DNA from: Streptomyces sp. NRRL S-337
GTDB lineage: Bacteria > Actinomycetota > Actinomycetes > Streptomycetales > Streptomycetaceae
Length of the DNA: 64,000 nt
NCBI RefSeq assembly: GCF_000720175.1
Contig: NZ_JOIX01000001.1
Coordinates: 1 to 64,000, forward strand
Direction: 5' to 3'
This document shows positions 25,656-34,667 of the stretch, in pieces. Below the pieces are notes generated by a model. That model saw only the letters and a program-made list of their open reading frames with translations. It was not told the DNA's origin and searched no databases. The translations under genes were made by a program, and so were the position numbers. How positions within the stretch are numbered: position 1 is the first letter of the stretch; every line of letters begins with the position of its first letter.

Positions 25656-28268
25656 ATGATCAACCCCAGCACCGCACCGATCCCTCTCGATGTGAGCCCG
25701 GACGGCGTGGCCGTCTCCCCGGACGGCCGACGGCTGTACGTCTCCAGCCCCGTGGACGGCGGAACCGTGCTCGTACTGGACACCGGCACCCACACGGTCA
25801 CGCACCGGACGGAGTGCTCCGGAGCGAAGGACATGGCGCTCACGCCCGACGGCGGACGCCTGTATGTCATCGACCGCGAAACGGACGCGGTGTCCGTCGT
25901 CGACACGGGCTCGATGACGGTGACCGGGAGCATCCCGACCGGCTTCGCCCCGGCGAAGCCGGCGATGACGCCGGACGGGGCACGCCTCTACGTGACGATC
26001 CAGCCGGGCGGGGTGGCCGTCATCGACACGGCGTCGAACCAGCTGATCCGCACGATCCAGGTGGGTGAGGAACCCTCCGGGATCGCGGTGGCGGCGGACG
26101 GCAAGCACGTGTATGTGACGGATCACGTGTTCGAGGGCCTCGTGCATGTGATCGCGACCGAGACGGACACGGTCGTGGGGACGCCGATCGCGGTGGGCCA
26201 GTTCCCCCTCACGGCGGCGGTGACCCCGGACGGCCGCCGGGTCTTCGCCGTCAACCACGAGGACAACACCATCTCGGTGATCGACACCGCCGCCGGCGCC
26301 GTGACCGCCACCCTCGAAGCCCCCTCCTTCCCCCGGCACGCCGTGGTCTCCCGGGACGGCGGGCGCCTTTACGTCGGCAACACGAAGGGCAGCGTGTCAG
26401 TCCTCGACACCCGGACCCTGACGCTCCTGCGCACCCTCGCGCTCGAGGGCATTCCGGGCACGATGGCCCTCACCCCCGACGGACACCGCATCTACGCCGC
26501 CGACGACGGAGGCCGCTTCGTCCTGCCCTTCGACACTGCGACGGTCACCTTCCCCGTCGGCAAGCGCCCGGAGGAGGCGGCGATCACCCCGGACGGACAG
26601 CGGATCTTCGTCACCGACGCAGCGGAGGGCACCGTCGCGGCCATCCAGACCAGGCCGCGGCAGATGACCGCGGGCCGGACCCCGAGCGCCGTGGCGGTGA
26701 CCCCAGACGGCTTGCAGGCCTTCGTCATCGACGACGGCGTCGGCGTCCAGGTACTCGACACCACCACCGACAAGGTGACCGCCACCATCGCCGTCGGCGG
26801 TGCGCACGTGATGGCCCTGTCCCGCGACGGCCGGCGGCTCTACGTCGGCGCGGGGCAGCAGCTCTCGGCGATCGACACCGTCACACGCCAGGTCACCGGC
26901 ATCGTGCCGGTGCAGGACCCGGGCGGCGTGGCGGTGTCCCCGGACGGCACCCGTGTCTACGTCACCGACATCGCCACGGAAATCGTCCTCATCATCGACT
27001 CGGGCCCCCTCGGTGTCATCGGCGAACCGGTCGCCGTGGGCCAGAGCCCGCAGGCCCTGACCGTCACCCCCGACGGCCGGCACCTCTACGTCGGTAACGT
27101 CCTGAGTCACGACGTCTCGGTCCTCGACACGGTCGACCGCGCGGTGAAGGCGACCATTCAGATCGGCAGCCGACCCGAGTTCTTCTCCGCCAGCCCCGAC
27201 GGACGGCGCGTCTACGTCGGTTCGGGCGATGCCGGCACCCTGACCGTCATCGACACCAACACCTCCTCCGTGAGTGGAGACCCGATCCCGGTCCTGCAGG
27301 TCCCGCAGGGAATGGCTTGCGGCGCCGATGGGAGCCGGCTGTACGTCGCCGCCCTCCATTCCCAGGCCGTCCACGTCTTCGACACCGTCACCCGCACCCG
27401 CGTCGAGACGATCCCGGCCGGCACTGCCGCGACGGCCCTCGCGCTGAGTCCCGACGGTCGCCGCGCCTACGTCACCGGACCCGCCGCCGGCATCCTCTCG
27501 GTGATCGACACGAATACGACCCGGATTCGCGTCGGGGGCCAACCCCTGGGCGTGGCGGTGGACCCGGAGGGCCGGCGCGCCTACGTGGCCGACGCGGCGA
27601 CCGGCTCCGTGCACGTGATCGACACCGCGACCCTTGAGGCGCGCGGCACCCCGATCCCGGTCGGCGGCTCTCCGCGATGCGTCGCCGTGAGCCCCGACGG
27701 CGGGCTGCTGTACGTCACCGATTCCGCCGGTTCCGTGGCCGTCGTCGACACGGCCACCGGCACGGCGGCCCGAGCCCCCATTCCCGTCGGCAGCTCCCCG
27801 GCGGGGCTGGCCATCACCTCGGACGGCACACGGCTGTACGTAGCCAACTCCGGCGACGGCACCCTGACGGTCATCGACACCGGCTCGGGCACTGTGACCG
27901 GCACTCCCGTGGCCGCGGGTGTGGCCCCGCTGAACTTGGCCCTCGCCCCGGACGGCTCCCGCCTCTTCGTGACGGACACGGGAGCGGACGCCGTCCTGGT
28001 GATCGACACCGGCACCCTTGCGGCAACCGGTTCCCTCGCAGTGCCCGGTGCGCCGCACGGCGTGGCCGTCAGCCGGGACGGCCGCAGCCTCCTCGTGACC
28101 GTCCCCGCCGCGAAGGTCCTGGTCGTGGCCGACACCGCCACGCTCACGATCTCCGGCTCCCCGGTCCCCGTCGGTGGCGCCCCGCACGGCCTCGCCCTCG
28201 CTCCCGAGGACCGCCGCGCCTTCGTGGCCAACGCCGCCTCGAACACCGTATCGGTGGTGGACTGGTGA
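25656..28268 (+). CDS. 21-blade YVTN beta-propeller protein B (870 aa)
   Basis: Tandem paralogue of protein A with the same 21 blades in the same order. It opens INPSTAPIPLDVSPDGVAVS and ends SNTVSVVDW. Corresponding blades are more alike between A and B than between different blades within one protein (for example PVGKRPE at blade 8, AAGVAPL at blade 19, PGAPHG at blade 20). The copies therefore arose by whole-gene duplication. A GTG at 25635 would add seven residues. ATG 25656 is chosen by alignment with A. The ribosome site is weak (CATGCTGAGTTC), and a similar leader precedes gene C. No signal peptide or enzyme motif was found. Confidence 0.75.
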   Translation: MINPSTAPIPLDVSPDGVAVSPDGRRLYVSSPVDGGTVLVLDTGTHTVTHRTECSGAKDMALTPDGGRLYVIDRETDAVSVVDTGSMTVTGSIPTGFAPAKPAMTPDGARLYVTIQPGGVAVIDTASNQLIRTIQVGEEPSGIAVAADGKHVYVTDHVFEGLVHVIATETDTVVGTPIAVGQFPLTAAVTPDGRRVFAVNHEDNTISVIDTAAGAVTATLEAPSFPRHAVVSRDGGRLYVGNTKGSVSVLDTRTLTLLRTLALEGIPGTMALTPDGHRIYAADDGGRFVLPFDTATVTFPVGKRPEEAAITPDGQRIFVTDAAEGTVAAIQTRPRQMTAGRTPSAVAVTPDGLQAFVIDDGVGVQVLDTTTDKVTATIAVGGAHVMALSRDGRRLYVGAGQQLSAIDTVTRQVTGIVPVQDPGGVAVSPDGTRVYVTDIATEIVLIIDSGPLGVIGEPVAVGQSPQALTVTPDGRHLYVGNVLSHDVSVLDTVDRAVKATIQIGSRPEFFSASPDGRRVYVGSGDAGTLTVIDTNTSSVSGDPIPVLQVPQGMACGADGSRLYVAALHSQAVHVFDTVTRTRVETIPAGTAATALALSPDGRRAYVTGPAAGILSVIDTNTTRIRVGGQPLGVAVDPEGRRAYVADAATGSVHVIDTATLEARGTPIPVGGSPRCVAVSPDGGLLYVTDSAGSVAVVDTATGTAARAPIPVGSSPAGLAITSDGTRLYVANSGDGTLTVIDTGSGTVTGTPVAAGVAPLNLALAPDGSRLFVTDTGADAVLVIDTGTLAATGSLAVPGAPHGVAVSRDGRSLLVTVPAAKVLVVADTATLTISGSPVPVGGAPHGLALAPEDRRAFVANAASNTVSVVDW

Positions 28269-28305
28269 ATTTGCGGGTCGTCGGTACCAGACTCATCCTG
28301 GATTC

Positions 28306-30960
28306 GTGGTCGACTTCAGCACCACCCCGATTCCGTTGAGCCACACCCCGTTCGCACTGGCGCTCGCGCCCGACGGGCGGAAGCTCTGCGTCACCGGCTC
28401 GGACGACACCGTCTTCGTGATCGACACTCTCACCCACAAGGTGACGAGCACTATCGCCTGCCCGGGCCCCGGCGATCTCGTGTTCCATCCCGACGGCGGC
28501 CAGCTCTTCGTCACCCACGCGGACGCCGGGGCGGTCTCCGTGGTCGACATCACCACCCAGAGCGTCACCCGCACCATCGAAGTCGCCGCGGGGGAAGGCT
28601 TCCTGACCATGACGCCCGACGGGCGCCGCGTCTATGTGTCCAACCAGGACAAGGGAAAGGTGTCAGTGATCGACACCGGTCTGGCGAAGTCGATCCGCGA
28701 CATCGCCACGGGCACGGAGCCAGCCAGGGTGGTGGTCTCGCCCGACGGCCTGCGCGTCTACGTGACCGACACGGGGGCCAACACCGTCATCGTCATCGAT
28801 ACCGGCACCGACACAGTGATCGGCTCACCGATCCCGGTCGGATGGATTCCCTTCGGCATGGCTGTGACGCCCGACAGCCGCCGTGTCTTCGTCGCGTCCC
28901 TCCTTGGGAACCAGGTCGCCGTGATCGACGCGACAACCCGCAGCGTGACCGCCAACATCGCCGTCGAAGGCTTTCCGCAGGACCTGCAGATCTCCCCTGA
29001 TGGCAGGCGCCTCTTCCTCACCCACAGGGACATGGACCGCATCACCGTCGTCGGCACAGCGGACCTCCGGGTGCTGCGGACACTGCCTACAGCCGGTGCC
29101 CCCCGGATGATGGCGTTGACCGCCGACGGGCATTGCGGCTACGCCTCCGACTTCGAGGGGAGCGCCGTGCTGCCCTTCCTCACCGAGTCCCTCTCCGCCT
29201 CCGCCGGAGTGCGCCCGGAAAGCGTGTCTGCGCCTGACAGCCGGCGTGTCTACGTGGCCAACTCCGGGTCCGACGCCGTCTCCGTCATCGGCCCCGACGA
29301 TTGGCGAGTTCCTGCCGGGCAGGAGCCAAACGCGGTGGCTGTGACACCCGACGGCCGCCTCGCCTTCGTCGCCAACGGCAAGTCCAACGCACTGACGGTG
29401 TTCGACGCCGATACGGACGAAGTGCTCGACGACATCACCCTGGCCAATCCGGCCGTCACACTGTCCATGAGCCGGGACGGCCGGTTCCTTTTCGCCGCCG
29501 GACAGAACCGGCTGACTGGAATCGACGTCTCCTCCCAGGAGAAGTTCATGGAGACCAACGCCTGGGAGGGCTCCATCCTGAGCATCGCCGCGGCACCCGA
29601 CGGAAGACACGTGTACGTCGCCGACGAGGACGCCGACACCGTGTTCCTGTTCGCTCTCGCCGACCCGGTGAACCCCGGCACTCCGGTGCCCGTGGGAAGC
29701 CAGCCGAACGCCGTGGCCGTGACTCCCGACGGCGACGTGTACGTGGCCAACCGCGCGTCGGACGATGTGACCGTCATCGACGGATCCACCCTCACGGTCG
29801 TGGCCACCCTCCCCGTGGGAGTCTCGCCCGCAGCCCTGACTGTCAGCGCCGACGGACGGCGCGTCTACGTCGCCAACCAGAACGACACGGCGCCGGCGCT
29901 TGACGGCCAGCGCGGGCACGGGGGCTGTGGCACAGTGTCCGTCATCGACACCGCCACCCGAAGCGTCAGCGGTGACCCGATCCCGGCTGGCCGCCAGCCG
30001 ATCGGTCTGGCGCCAGCCGCCCAGGGGGACCGCCTCTACGTCGCCGCGTTCCTGTCCGCCGCAATGCTCGTGATCGACACGGCGACCCGAACGGTGATCG
30101 ACAGGACCCCTGTCGGACTCTATCCGACGGCCGTGGCGCTAACTCCGGACGGCCGACGTGCCTTCGTCACCAACTCCGGCGACGGAGACGTCTCGGACGT
30201 CGACACCCACACCACACGCATCCCCGTCGGCAAACGCCCCACGGGCATGGCAGCGGCCGACGGACTGCTGTATGTGGCGAACTCCGGCGCGGGCACGGTC
30301 TCGGTGATCGACATCGAGACCAACGCCCCGACAGACAATGCCATTTCCGTCGGCGGCCAGCCACGCACGCTCGCCATCGCCCCCGACGGCAGCCGTCTCT
30401 ACGTCACGGATTCCGGCACCGGAAGCGTGCATGTCGTGGACACTGCCACCCGGGCCGTCCTTGGCACACCCGTCCTGACCGGCAGCACACCGTTGGGGGC
30501 AGCCGTATCACCCGACGGCACACGGCTGTACGTGACCGACTCCGACGCCGCTACCATCACAGTCATCGACACCGGCACGCGCACGGTGATCGGAACCCCC
30601 GCAGGCGTCGGGGTCGCACCGCTCGAGGTGGTCGTCGCCCCGGGCGGTAGCCGGCTGTTCGTGGCCGACACCGGCGCAGACAAACTGCTCGTCGTCGACA
30701 CCGCCACGCTCGTGGTGACTACCGCCGTCGAACTGCCCGGTGCTCCCCACGGCCTGGCGCTGAGCGCCGAGGGGCGCACGCTGGTCGTGACCATCCCCGC
30801 CGCGCAGAGCCTAGCCGTCATCGACACCGCCACCCTCAAGACGGTCGGGGCGCCTCTGCCCGTCGGCAACGCCCCGCACGGCGTCACCTTCGCCCCGGGC
30901 GGACTTCGGGTGTACGTCGCCAACACCGCCTCGAACACGGTGTCGCTGGTGGACCTCTGA
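28306..30960 (+). CDS. 21-blade YVTN beta-propeller protein C (884 aa)
   Basis: Third paralogue, again with 21 blades and with the same shortened blades 7, 8 and 15. It is the most divergent copy. Blade 7 has HCGYASDFEGSAVLPF, and blade 13 carries an insertion of about 14 residues containing RGHGGCG. The start is taken as GTG 28306 (VVDFSTTPIPLSHTPFALAL) by alignment with A and B. The frame is open earlier but overlaps gene B in another frame. The gap after B is 37 bases, so A, B and C are probably one transcript. Homo- or hetero-trimeric assembly is possible but not shown. Confidence 0.75.
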   Translation: MVDFSTTPIPLSHTPFALALAPDGRKLCVTGSDDTVFVIDTLTHKVTSTIACPGPGDLVFHPDGGQLFVTHADAGAVSVVDITTQSVTRTIEVAAGEGFLTMTPDGRRVYVSNQDKGKVSVIDTGLAKSIRDIATGTEPARVVVSPDGLRVYVTDTGANTVIVIDTGTDTVIGSPIPVGWIPFGMAVTPDSRRVFVASLLGNQVAVIDATTRSVTANIAVEGFPQDLQISPDGRRLFLTHRDMDRITVVGTADLRVLRTLPTAGAPRMMALTADGHCGYASDFEGSAVLPFLTESLSASAGVRPESVSAPDSRRVYVANSGSDAVSVIGPDDWRVPAGQEPNAVAVTPDGRLAFVANGKSNALTVFDADTDEVLDDITLANPAVTLSMSRDGRFLFAAGQNRLTGIDVSSQEKFMETNAWEGSILSIAAAPDGRHVYVADEDADTVFLFALADPVNPGTPVPVGSQPNAVAVTPDGDVYVANRASDDVTVIDGSTLTVVATLPVGVSPAALTVSADGRRVYVANQNDTAPALDGQRGHGGCGTVSVIDTATRSVSGDPIPAGRQPIGLAPAAQGDRLYVAAFLSAAMLVIDTATRTVIDRTPVGLYPTAVALTPDGRRAFVTNSGDGDVSDVDTHTTRIPVGKRPTGMAAADGLLYVANSGAGTVSVIDIETNAPTDNAISVGGQPRTLAIAPDGSRLYVTDSGTGSVHVVDTATRAVLGTPVLTGSTPLGAAVSPDGTRLYVTDSDAATITVIDTGTRTVIGTPAGVGVAPLEVVVAPGGSRLFVADTGADKLLVVDTATLVVTTAVELPGAPHGLALSAEGRTLVVTIPAAQSLAVIDTATLKTVGAPLPVGNAPHGVTFAPGGLRVYVANTASNTVSLVDL

Positions 30961-31016
30961 GTCACATGTGCGGCGCGGCCCCCCACCCGTAGTCGACCCG
31001 TGAGGATACCTGGCGC

Positions 31017-31481
31017 ATGGGCGAGTTCGTCATTGTCACCGGCGACGAGGTATTGGTCACGCCGCCCAAGGACCCCGACGCGAAATACACCCTCATCCCG
31101 CCCACTCCCCTCCCGGTATCCGGATCAAGCCCGCATGTGCAGGTTCACGGCCTGCCCGCCTGTCTGCCGGACGACATCGAGAAGAAGCTCAAAGCGGCAT
31201 TCGTCTATGTCGCCGGAACGTTCACAGTCCCTGGGGCGGGAGTCATCTCCTTCGAGCTCAAGGATGCCGACAAGTCAGGGAGATCCGGGGACACGAGCAC
31301 GTCGGGCTCCAGGGAACCGCTCGTCATCAGCGGCGGGGAATTCATCGCGAAGTTCACCTTCACGAAGCCCGCCCAGGATCCCAACGCGGCCCCCGACCCC
31401 GACAGAAAGCCGAACTCGTCGAAGGACGGAACGGCTTCCTTCAAAACTCCCACCAAGAACACGATCCTGCGTGTCCAGTAG
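31017..31481 (+). CDS. Small possible PAAR-like spike-tip protein (154 aa)
   Basis: Begins MGEFVIVTGDEVLVTPPKDP and continues HVQVHGLPACLPDDIEKKL, then VAGTFTVPGAGVISFELKD and PLVISGGEFIAKFTFTKPAQ. This order (short strands, a 'G-x-P-x-C' segment, a 'pGaG' turn, a 'v.l.Gg.f.akf.v..Pa' end) is reminiscent of small PAAR-like or DUF4280-like proteins that cap spikes. I am recalling a pattern, not a motif match. It follows the third propeller gene by 56 bases and is likely co-transcribed. A spike tip would complete the particle, since the VgrG-like protein has no tip of its own. It could instead be an unrelated beta protein. Confidence 0.45.
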   Translation: MGEFVIVTGDEVLVTPPKDPDAKYTLIPPTPLPVSGSSPHVQVHGLPACLPDDIEKKLKAAFVYVAGTFTVPGAGVISFELKDADKSGRSGDTSTSGSREPLVISGGEFIAKFTFTKPAQDPNAAPDPDRKPNSSKDGTASFKTPTKNTILRVQ

Positions 31482-32189
31482 CCGCCTCCAGACCGCCGGC
31501 GCCCCGGGTGTGCCGACCCGTTGGGGAGACGGTGATCACCGCGTCGCCCGGTGAGCGGTCGGTTCCCCGAGGTGAAACCACGCGGGGAGGTGCGTCAGCG
31601 AGACGGGCACGCGCAGGGTTCCTCGTTCTGCCCCGGCAGCAGCCGCAGGGCGAAGACGGAGCCGTCGGCGTGGACGGAGACGGGGCCGGCCCAGTTCCTG
31701 TTGAAGGTGAGGCGGGGGCGGACGCCGCGGCTCGCGTGGACGAGGGGCCGGACCTACGCCTACGGTCGGCAAACATCGGCCGGGCTGCGGGGGAAGCGGA
31801 CCGGAAAGGGGGCCGCGACTGATCGTCTCGCGCTGCTGCTGGCGGTCCTGGAAGCGCGACCGGCCGGCGTGGTGCGGCTGTGCGGTGGTGCGGTCGACTG
31901 TCATGGATGGGGGCGGCAACGCTGGCACGGTTGCTGGGCTGCTCGTCGGCGGCCGGTGCGCAGGCCCTGGGTCGGTTGTGGCGGGCGGGGGCCGGCCGAA
32001 CGAGGACGGCTGGCACCTGGCCGCGCGCCCCGACCGGAACGACGAGCCGGGCGAGGAACCTGCCGCGGCGGGCGCCTCTTGAACCCTCAGCGTGAACTCG
32101 ATGACGTCGACGAGAAGCAGGAGCCGTCGGCGGAGGAGCACCGCACGCTTAGCGAAGCGGTTGCCCACCGGCCGCCGATGGCTGAGGGC
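31482..32189. other. Gene-poor stretch between particle and toxin genes
   Basis: About 700 bases with no supportable gene. Antisense-like open frames here are Arg/Pro-rich and show no family features. One minus-strand stretch at about 31605-31750 reads plausibly (RPRLTFNRNWAGPVSVHADG then VFALRLLPGQ) but is closed by stops on both sides. It may be a remnant of a lost gene. This marks the right boundary of the particle locus. Confidence 0.4.
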
Positions 32190-32639
32190 TCACATCTCCC
32201 CGCGCCCCTGCGCTGCAAGGACGTCCTCGATGTACGCCAGTAGGGCCTGCTTCACTGTCGCTGCATCCCCCCGGGGCAGGAGGCGGTTGGGCAGGTCGAT
32301 CTCTGCGGCTGGTCGGATATTAAACTCGATTTCTGCCGTCTCAGGGACGATGTACTGGCGTAGCCAGAGGGCGAATTCGGCGGCTTCTTCGGCTGTGCAG
32401 TCCCGCAGTGCCGTCCCGTCAGGATTAGACTGGGCAAAGCCTTCGAGGTCTTCTCCGAAGCCAAAGGTCAGCTCGTCGCCAGTGATTTCGCTGCTGTCCC
32501 GGCTCAGAAAAACGTCGGGATCTTGGCTTCGCAGGGTGTCGGCGAGCGTGTCGAGTGACAGGTCCCAACTTCGCGGGTTGGCGTTAGGGGCGCCGAACAT
32601 GAACAGCGTCCGGTAATCGTGCGCGGCTGTGTCTGGCAC
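32190..32639 (-). CDS. Probable immunity protein for the adjacent toxin (149 aa)
   Basis: An acidic small protein encoded 12 bases downstream of a polymorphic toxin, the usual place of the cognate immunity gene. It reads DYRTLFMFGAPNANPRSWDL, then FGEDLEGFAQSNPDGTALRD and EAAEFALWLRQYIVPETAEI. I do not recognise the family. It has no signal peptide and would act in the cytoplasm, binding the nuclease domain to prevent self-damage. Base composition is slightly lower in GC than the neighbours, consistent with a transferred toxin-immunity cassette. The function is inferred from position and size. Confidence 0.6.
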   Translation of the reverse strand: MPDTAAHDYRTLFMFGAPNANPRSWDLSLDTLADTLRSQDPDVFLSRDSSEITGDELTFGFGEDLEGFAQSNPDGTALRDCTAEEAAEFALWLRQYIVPETAEIEFNIRPAAEIDLPNRLLPRGDAATVKQALLAYIEDVLAAQGRGEM

Positions 32640-32651
32640 AGGATCTCCTTA

Positions 32652-34349
32652 TCAGGGTGCGTAGCGGGCGTAGCCCTTAACACCTTGGGCGGCCATCATT
32701 GCGTCCCAGTACGGCATGGTCGATTGGTCGTTGGTGACGATTTCCAGGCCGCGGATCTGTCCCTTATTCGGCCCGTACTCCATCGCTGACTTGTACTTCT
32801 TTAGCTCGTCTGTGTCGTCACGGAACAATACCCTCTTCTGGAAGTCGTCCGCTTTGGCCAGTTTGTCGAGGCTTCGGAAGGTCCTGGAACATCCAGGATC
32901 TCGGACGTGCTTGGCATCCACCGCCATGCCATCAGAAGCACGCAAGCCATCAGCGATCTGCGTGCCGTGCTTCGAGATGCCTGGTTTGATCGGCAGTTCC
33001 TTCTCCGGGTAGCCACAAATACGGTGCTGGTAGGCGTTGTCTGGATCGGTGATGTCCCGTCCGTTGGAGAATCCGCCGTCGCGCATTCCACTTGCCCAGT
33101 GCGTGAAGGCGGCACGCTCCTGGGCGCTGAGCGGTGGGAACCGCGGGTCCGGCGGATTGGGCGGGGGGATGGGCTGCCCGCGTGGTACGGACGGGTCTGG
33201 CGGGAAATACGCCGCGGGCACGAGGATCGGGGCGGGGATGCGGATGAAGGGTGGGATGCCTGGCATTGGTGCGTCGATGTCCGGTTTCGGGCCGGGCACT
33301 GGGACACGGGCCTGGGAGGCGTCCAGGTTGTGTGCGAGGCTCGCCAGCTGGGTAATTCGACCGTCGCTCACGACGGCGTTCATCAGGCCCCCGTCGTATC
33401 CGTTACCTCCGAACGCTGGTTTCTCCCAGGGCATTTGCCAGCTCGATTCCCCAAAGGGATCGGATGCGTCATCAAGTGCCGCTTTGTGTGCGGTCTCGAT
33501 GTGGTCGGCGTACCGGTCGCACGCATTGGCGATCTGCTGGCAGGCGGCAGGCAGGTTGGCCATCAGTGTGCACGAGCTGTCCGTCTGGGACGGCGCCGTC
33601 TCCCATCCGACAAACTTGGTGAAGAACCTGTCGATGGCCTCGGCGGTTTTGCCCTCATGATTGCGCTTGGCCTGGAGCCAGCAATCCTGCGCCTCGGTGT
33701 GCACCCGTTCGGTGATGGTTCGGACTTTGCGCCAAGTGGCGGCGACGCTACGCAGCTTGTCGGGGTCACCGCGGAATCGGTCACCCAGCAACCATTTGGT
33801 GGCGGTGCTCGTCTCGCCAACCACCTCCTCCAGTTCCTCACCCCGCCTCCGCGGAGCTGGAGTGCAGTTGCCGGATCGCCCCGTCGGAGGGCCGGCTGCT
33901 CCGCTCTTCCCCATCGCCTTCAGCATCGCCTTGGCCGCAGCGCTCTCGGCCGCCATGTAGTTGTTGGCGGTCTGCAGGACTGCGTCACTGCCACGCCCCA
34001 TGACATGGGCGGCTTCCCCGATCTGGTTCACAGTTTGTTTGGCTGCGCTCTTGTACACGTTGGCGAAAACCTCGCCCGCCTCGTCGTCGCCCACCATGCC
34101 CGCTTGCTCACTCAGCTCCCGCACCAGCGCGAGAACCGTCTCCACGAGTTCGTCGTTCAGCGTGTGCATCCCCCACGACGAATCGATCAGATCCACCGCA
34201 TGCACGCGATAGAACACCGCGTCACCGCCCCCTCCCAGGTCACGCATCCACCTTGCCACGTGTACATGCCAGTCGGCCAAGGCCGTCGGGGCACGGCGGG
34301 GTTGCGGTGGGTCTTCGGTTCGGCTGTGGGTGGCCTGGTTGCTCTCCAA
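32652..34349 (-). CDS. WXG100/ESX-type polymorphic toxin with REase-fold C-terminus (565 aa)
   Basis: The N-terminal 320 residues are helical with a WXG100-like layout (WHVHVARWMRDLGGGGDA, then helices such as VETVLALVRELSEQAG), typical of type VII secretion substrates. A Pro-rich linker follows (about 350-400: PFIRIPAPILVPAAYFPPDP). The C-terminal 140 residues fit the Tox-REase-2 type: GISKHGTQIADGLRASDGMA, VDAKHVRD (Asp473/Asp478-Ala-Lys480), KKYKSAMEY and LEIVTND. The motif predicts a metal-dependent nuclease acting in a competitor cell. The immunity gene lies 12 bases downstream. It is probably exported by an ESX machine encoded elsewhere, independent of the tail-like particle. Confidence 0.7.
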   Translation of the reverse strand: MESNQATHSRTEDPPQPRRAPTALADWHVHVARWMRDLGGGGDAVFYRVHAVDLIDSSWGMHTLNDELVETVLALVRELSEQAGMVGDDEAGEVFANVYKSAAKQTVNQIGEAAHVMGRGSDAVLQTANNYMAAESAAAKAMLKAMGKSGAAGPPTGRSGNCTPAPRRRGEELEEVVGETSTATKWLLGDRFRGDPDKLRSVAATWRKVRTITERVHTEAQDCWLQAKRNHEGKTAEAIDRFFTKFVGWETAPSQTDSSCTLMANLPAACQQIANACDRYADHIETAHKAALDDASDPFGESSWQMPWEKPAFGGNGYDGGLMNAVVSDGRITQLASLAHNLDASQARVPVPGPKPDIDAPMPGIPPFIRIPAPILVPAAYFPPDPSVPRGQPIPPPNPPDPRFPPLSAQERAAFTHWASGMRDGGFSNGRDITDPDNAYQHRICGYPEKELPIKPGISKHGTQIADGLRASDGMAVDAKHVRDPGCSRTFRSLDKLAKADDFQKRVLFRDDTDELKKYKSAMEYGPNKGQIRGLEIVTNDQSTMPYWDAMMAAQGVKGYARYAP

Positions 34350-34667
34350 TCGGGGCCCGCCCTGCGACCGGGGCGGGCGGGCCAGACCGCCAGGTCGAGA
34401 TGGCCGATCTCGACGTCACACGCCGACGCACCCGCTCCGACTGGGCCCGGTGGCACGCGCCCGCGGGGAGCACCAGCCGGACGCCGTCGGGACCCCCTCG
34501 TGCCGCTCGGCCTTGGCGACCAGCTGCTGACAGGCGTGAGGCATGCGCCAACGATCTCGAAGCCGAGCGCAGTCCGATCGCGGTCAACCGCAGCTCGAAC
34601 TGCTCCAAGGGCGACAAAGACTCGGTAATGCAGCGGTGATGGCTCAGGCTTTCTGGAGACTCTCCGA
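34350..34667. other. Spacer with unassigned coding remnants
   Basis: About 320 bases upstream of the toxin gene and the metallo-hydrolase pseudogene. Short plausible stretches occur on the minus strand (EQFELRLTAIGLRSASRSLA), but the frame breaks and no family is recognised. No promoter could be assigned. Confidence 0.35.

Noticed and set aside
22958..30960. Propeller proteins as secreted lactonases or surface-layer proteins
   Set aside because: No signal peptides and no lactonase active-site residues. The gene context is a tail-like particle.
31551..32243. 230-codon plus-strand frame in the gene-poor stretch
   Set aside because: Gly/Arg-rich, lacks a ribosome site and no domain is recognisable.
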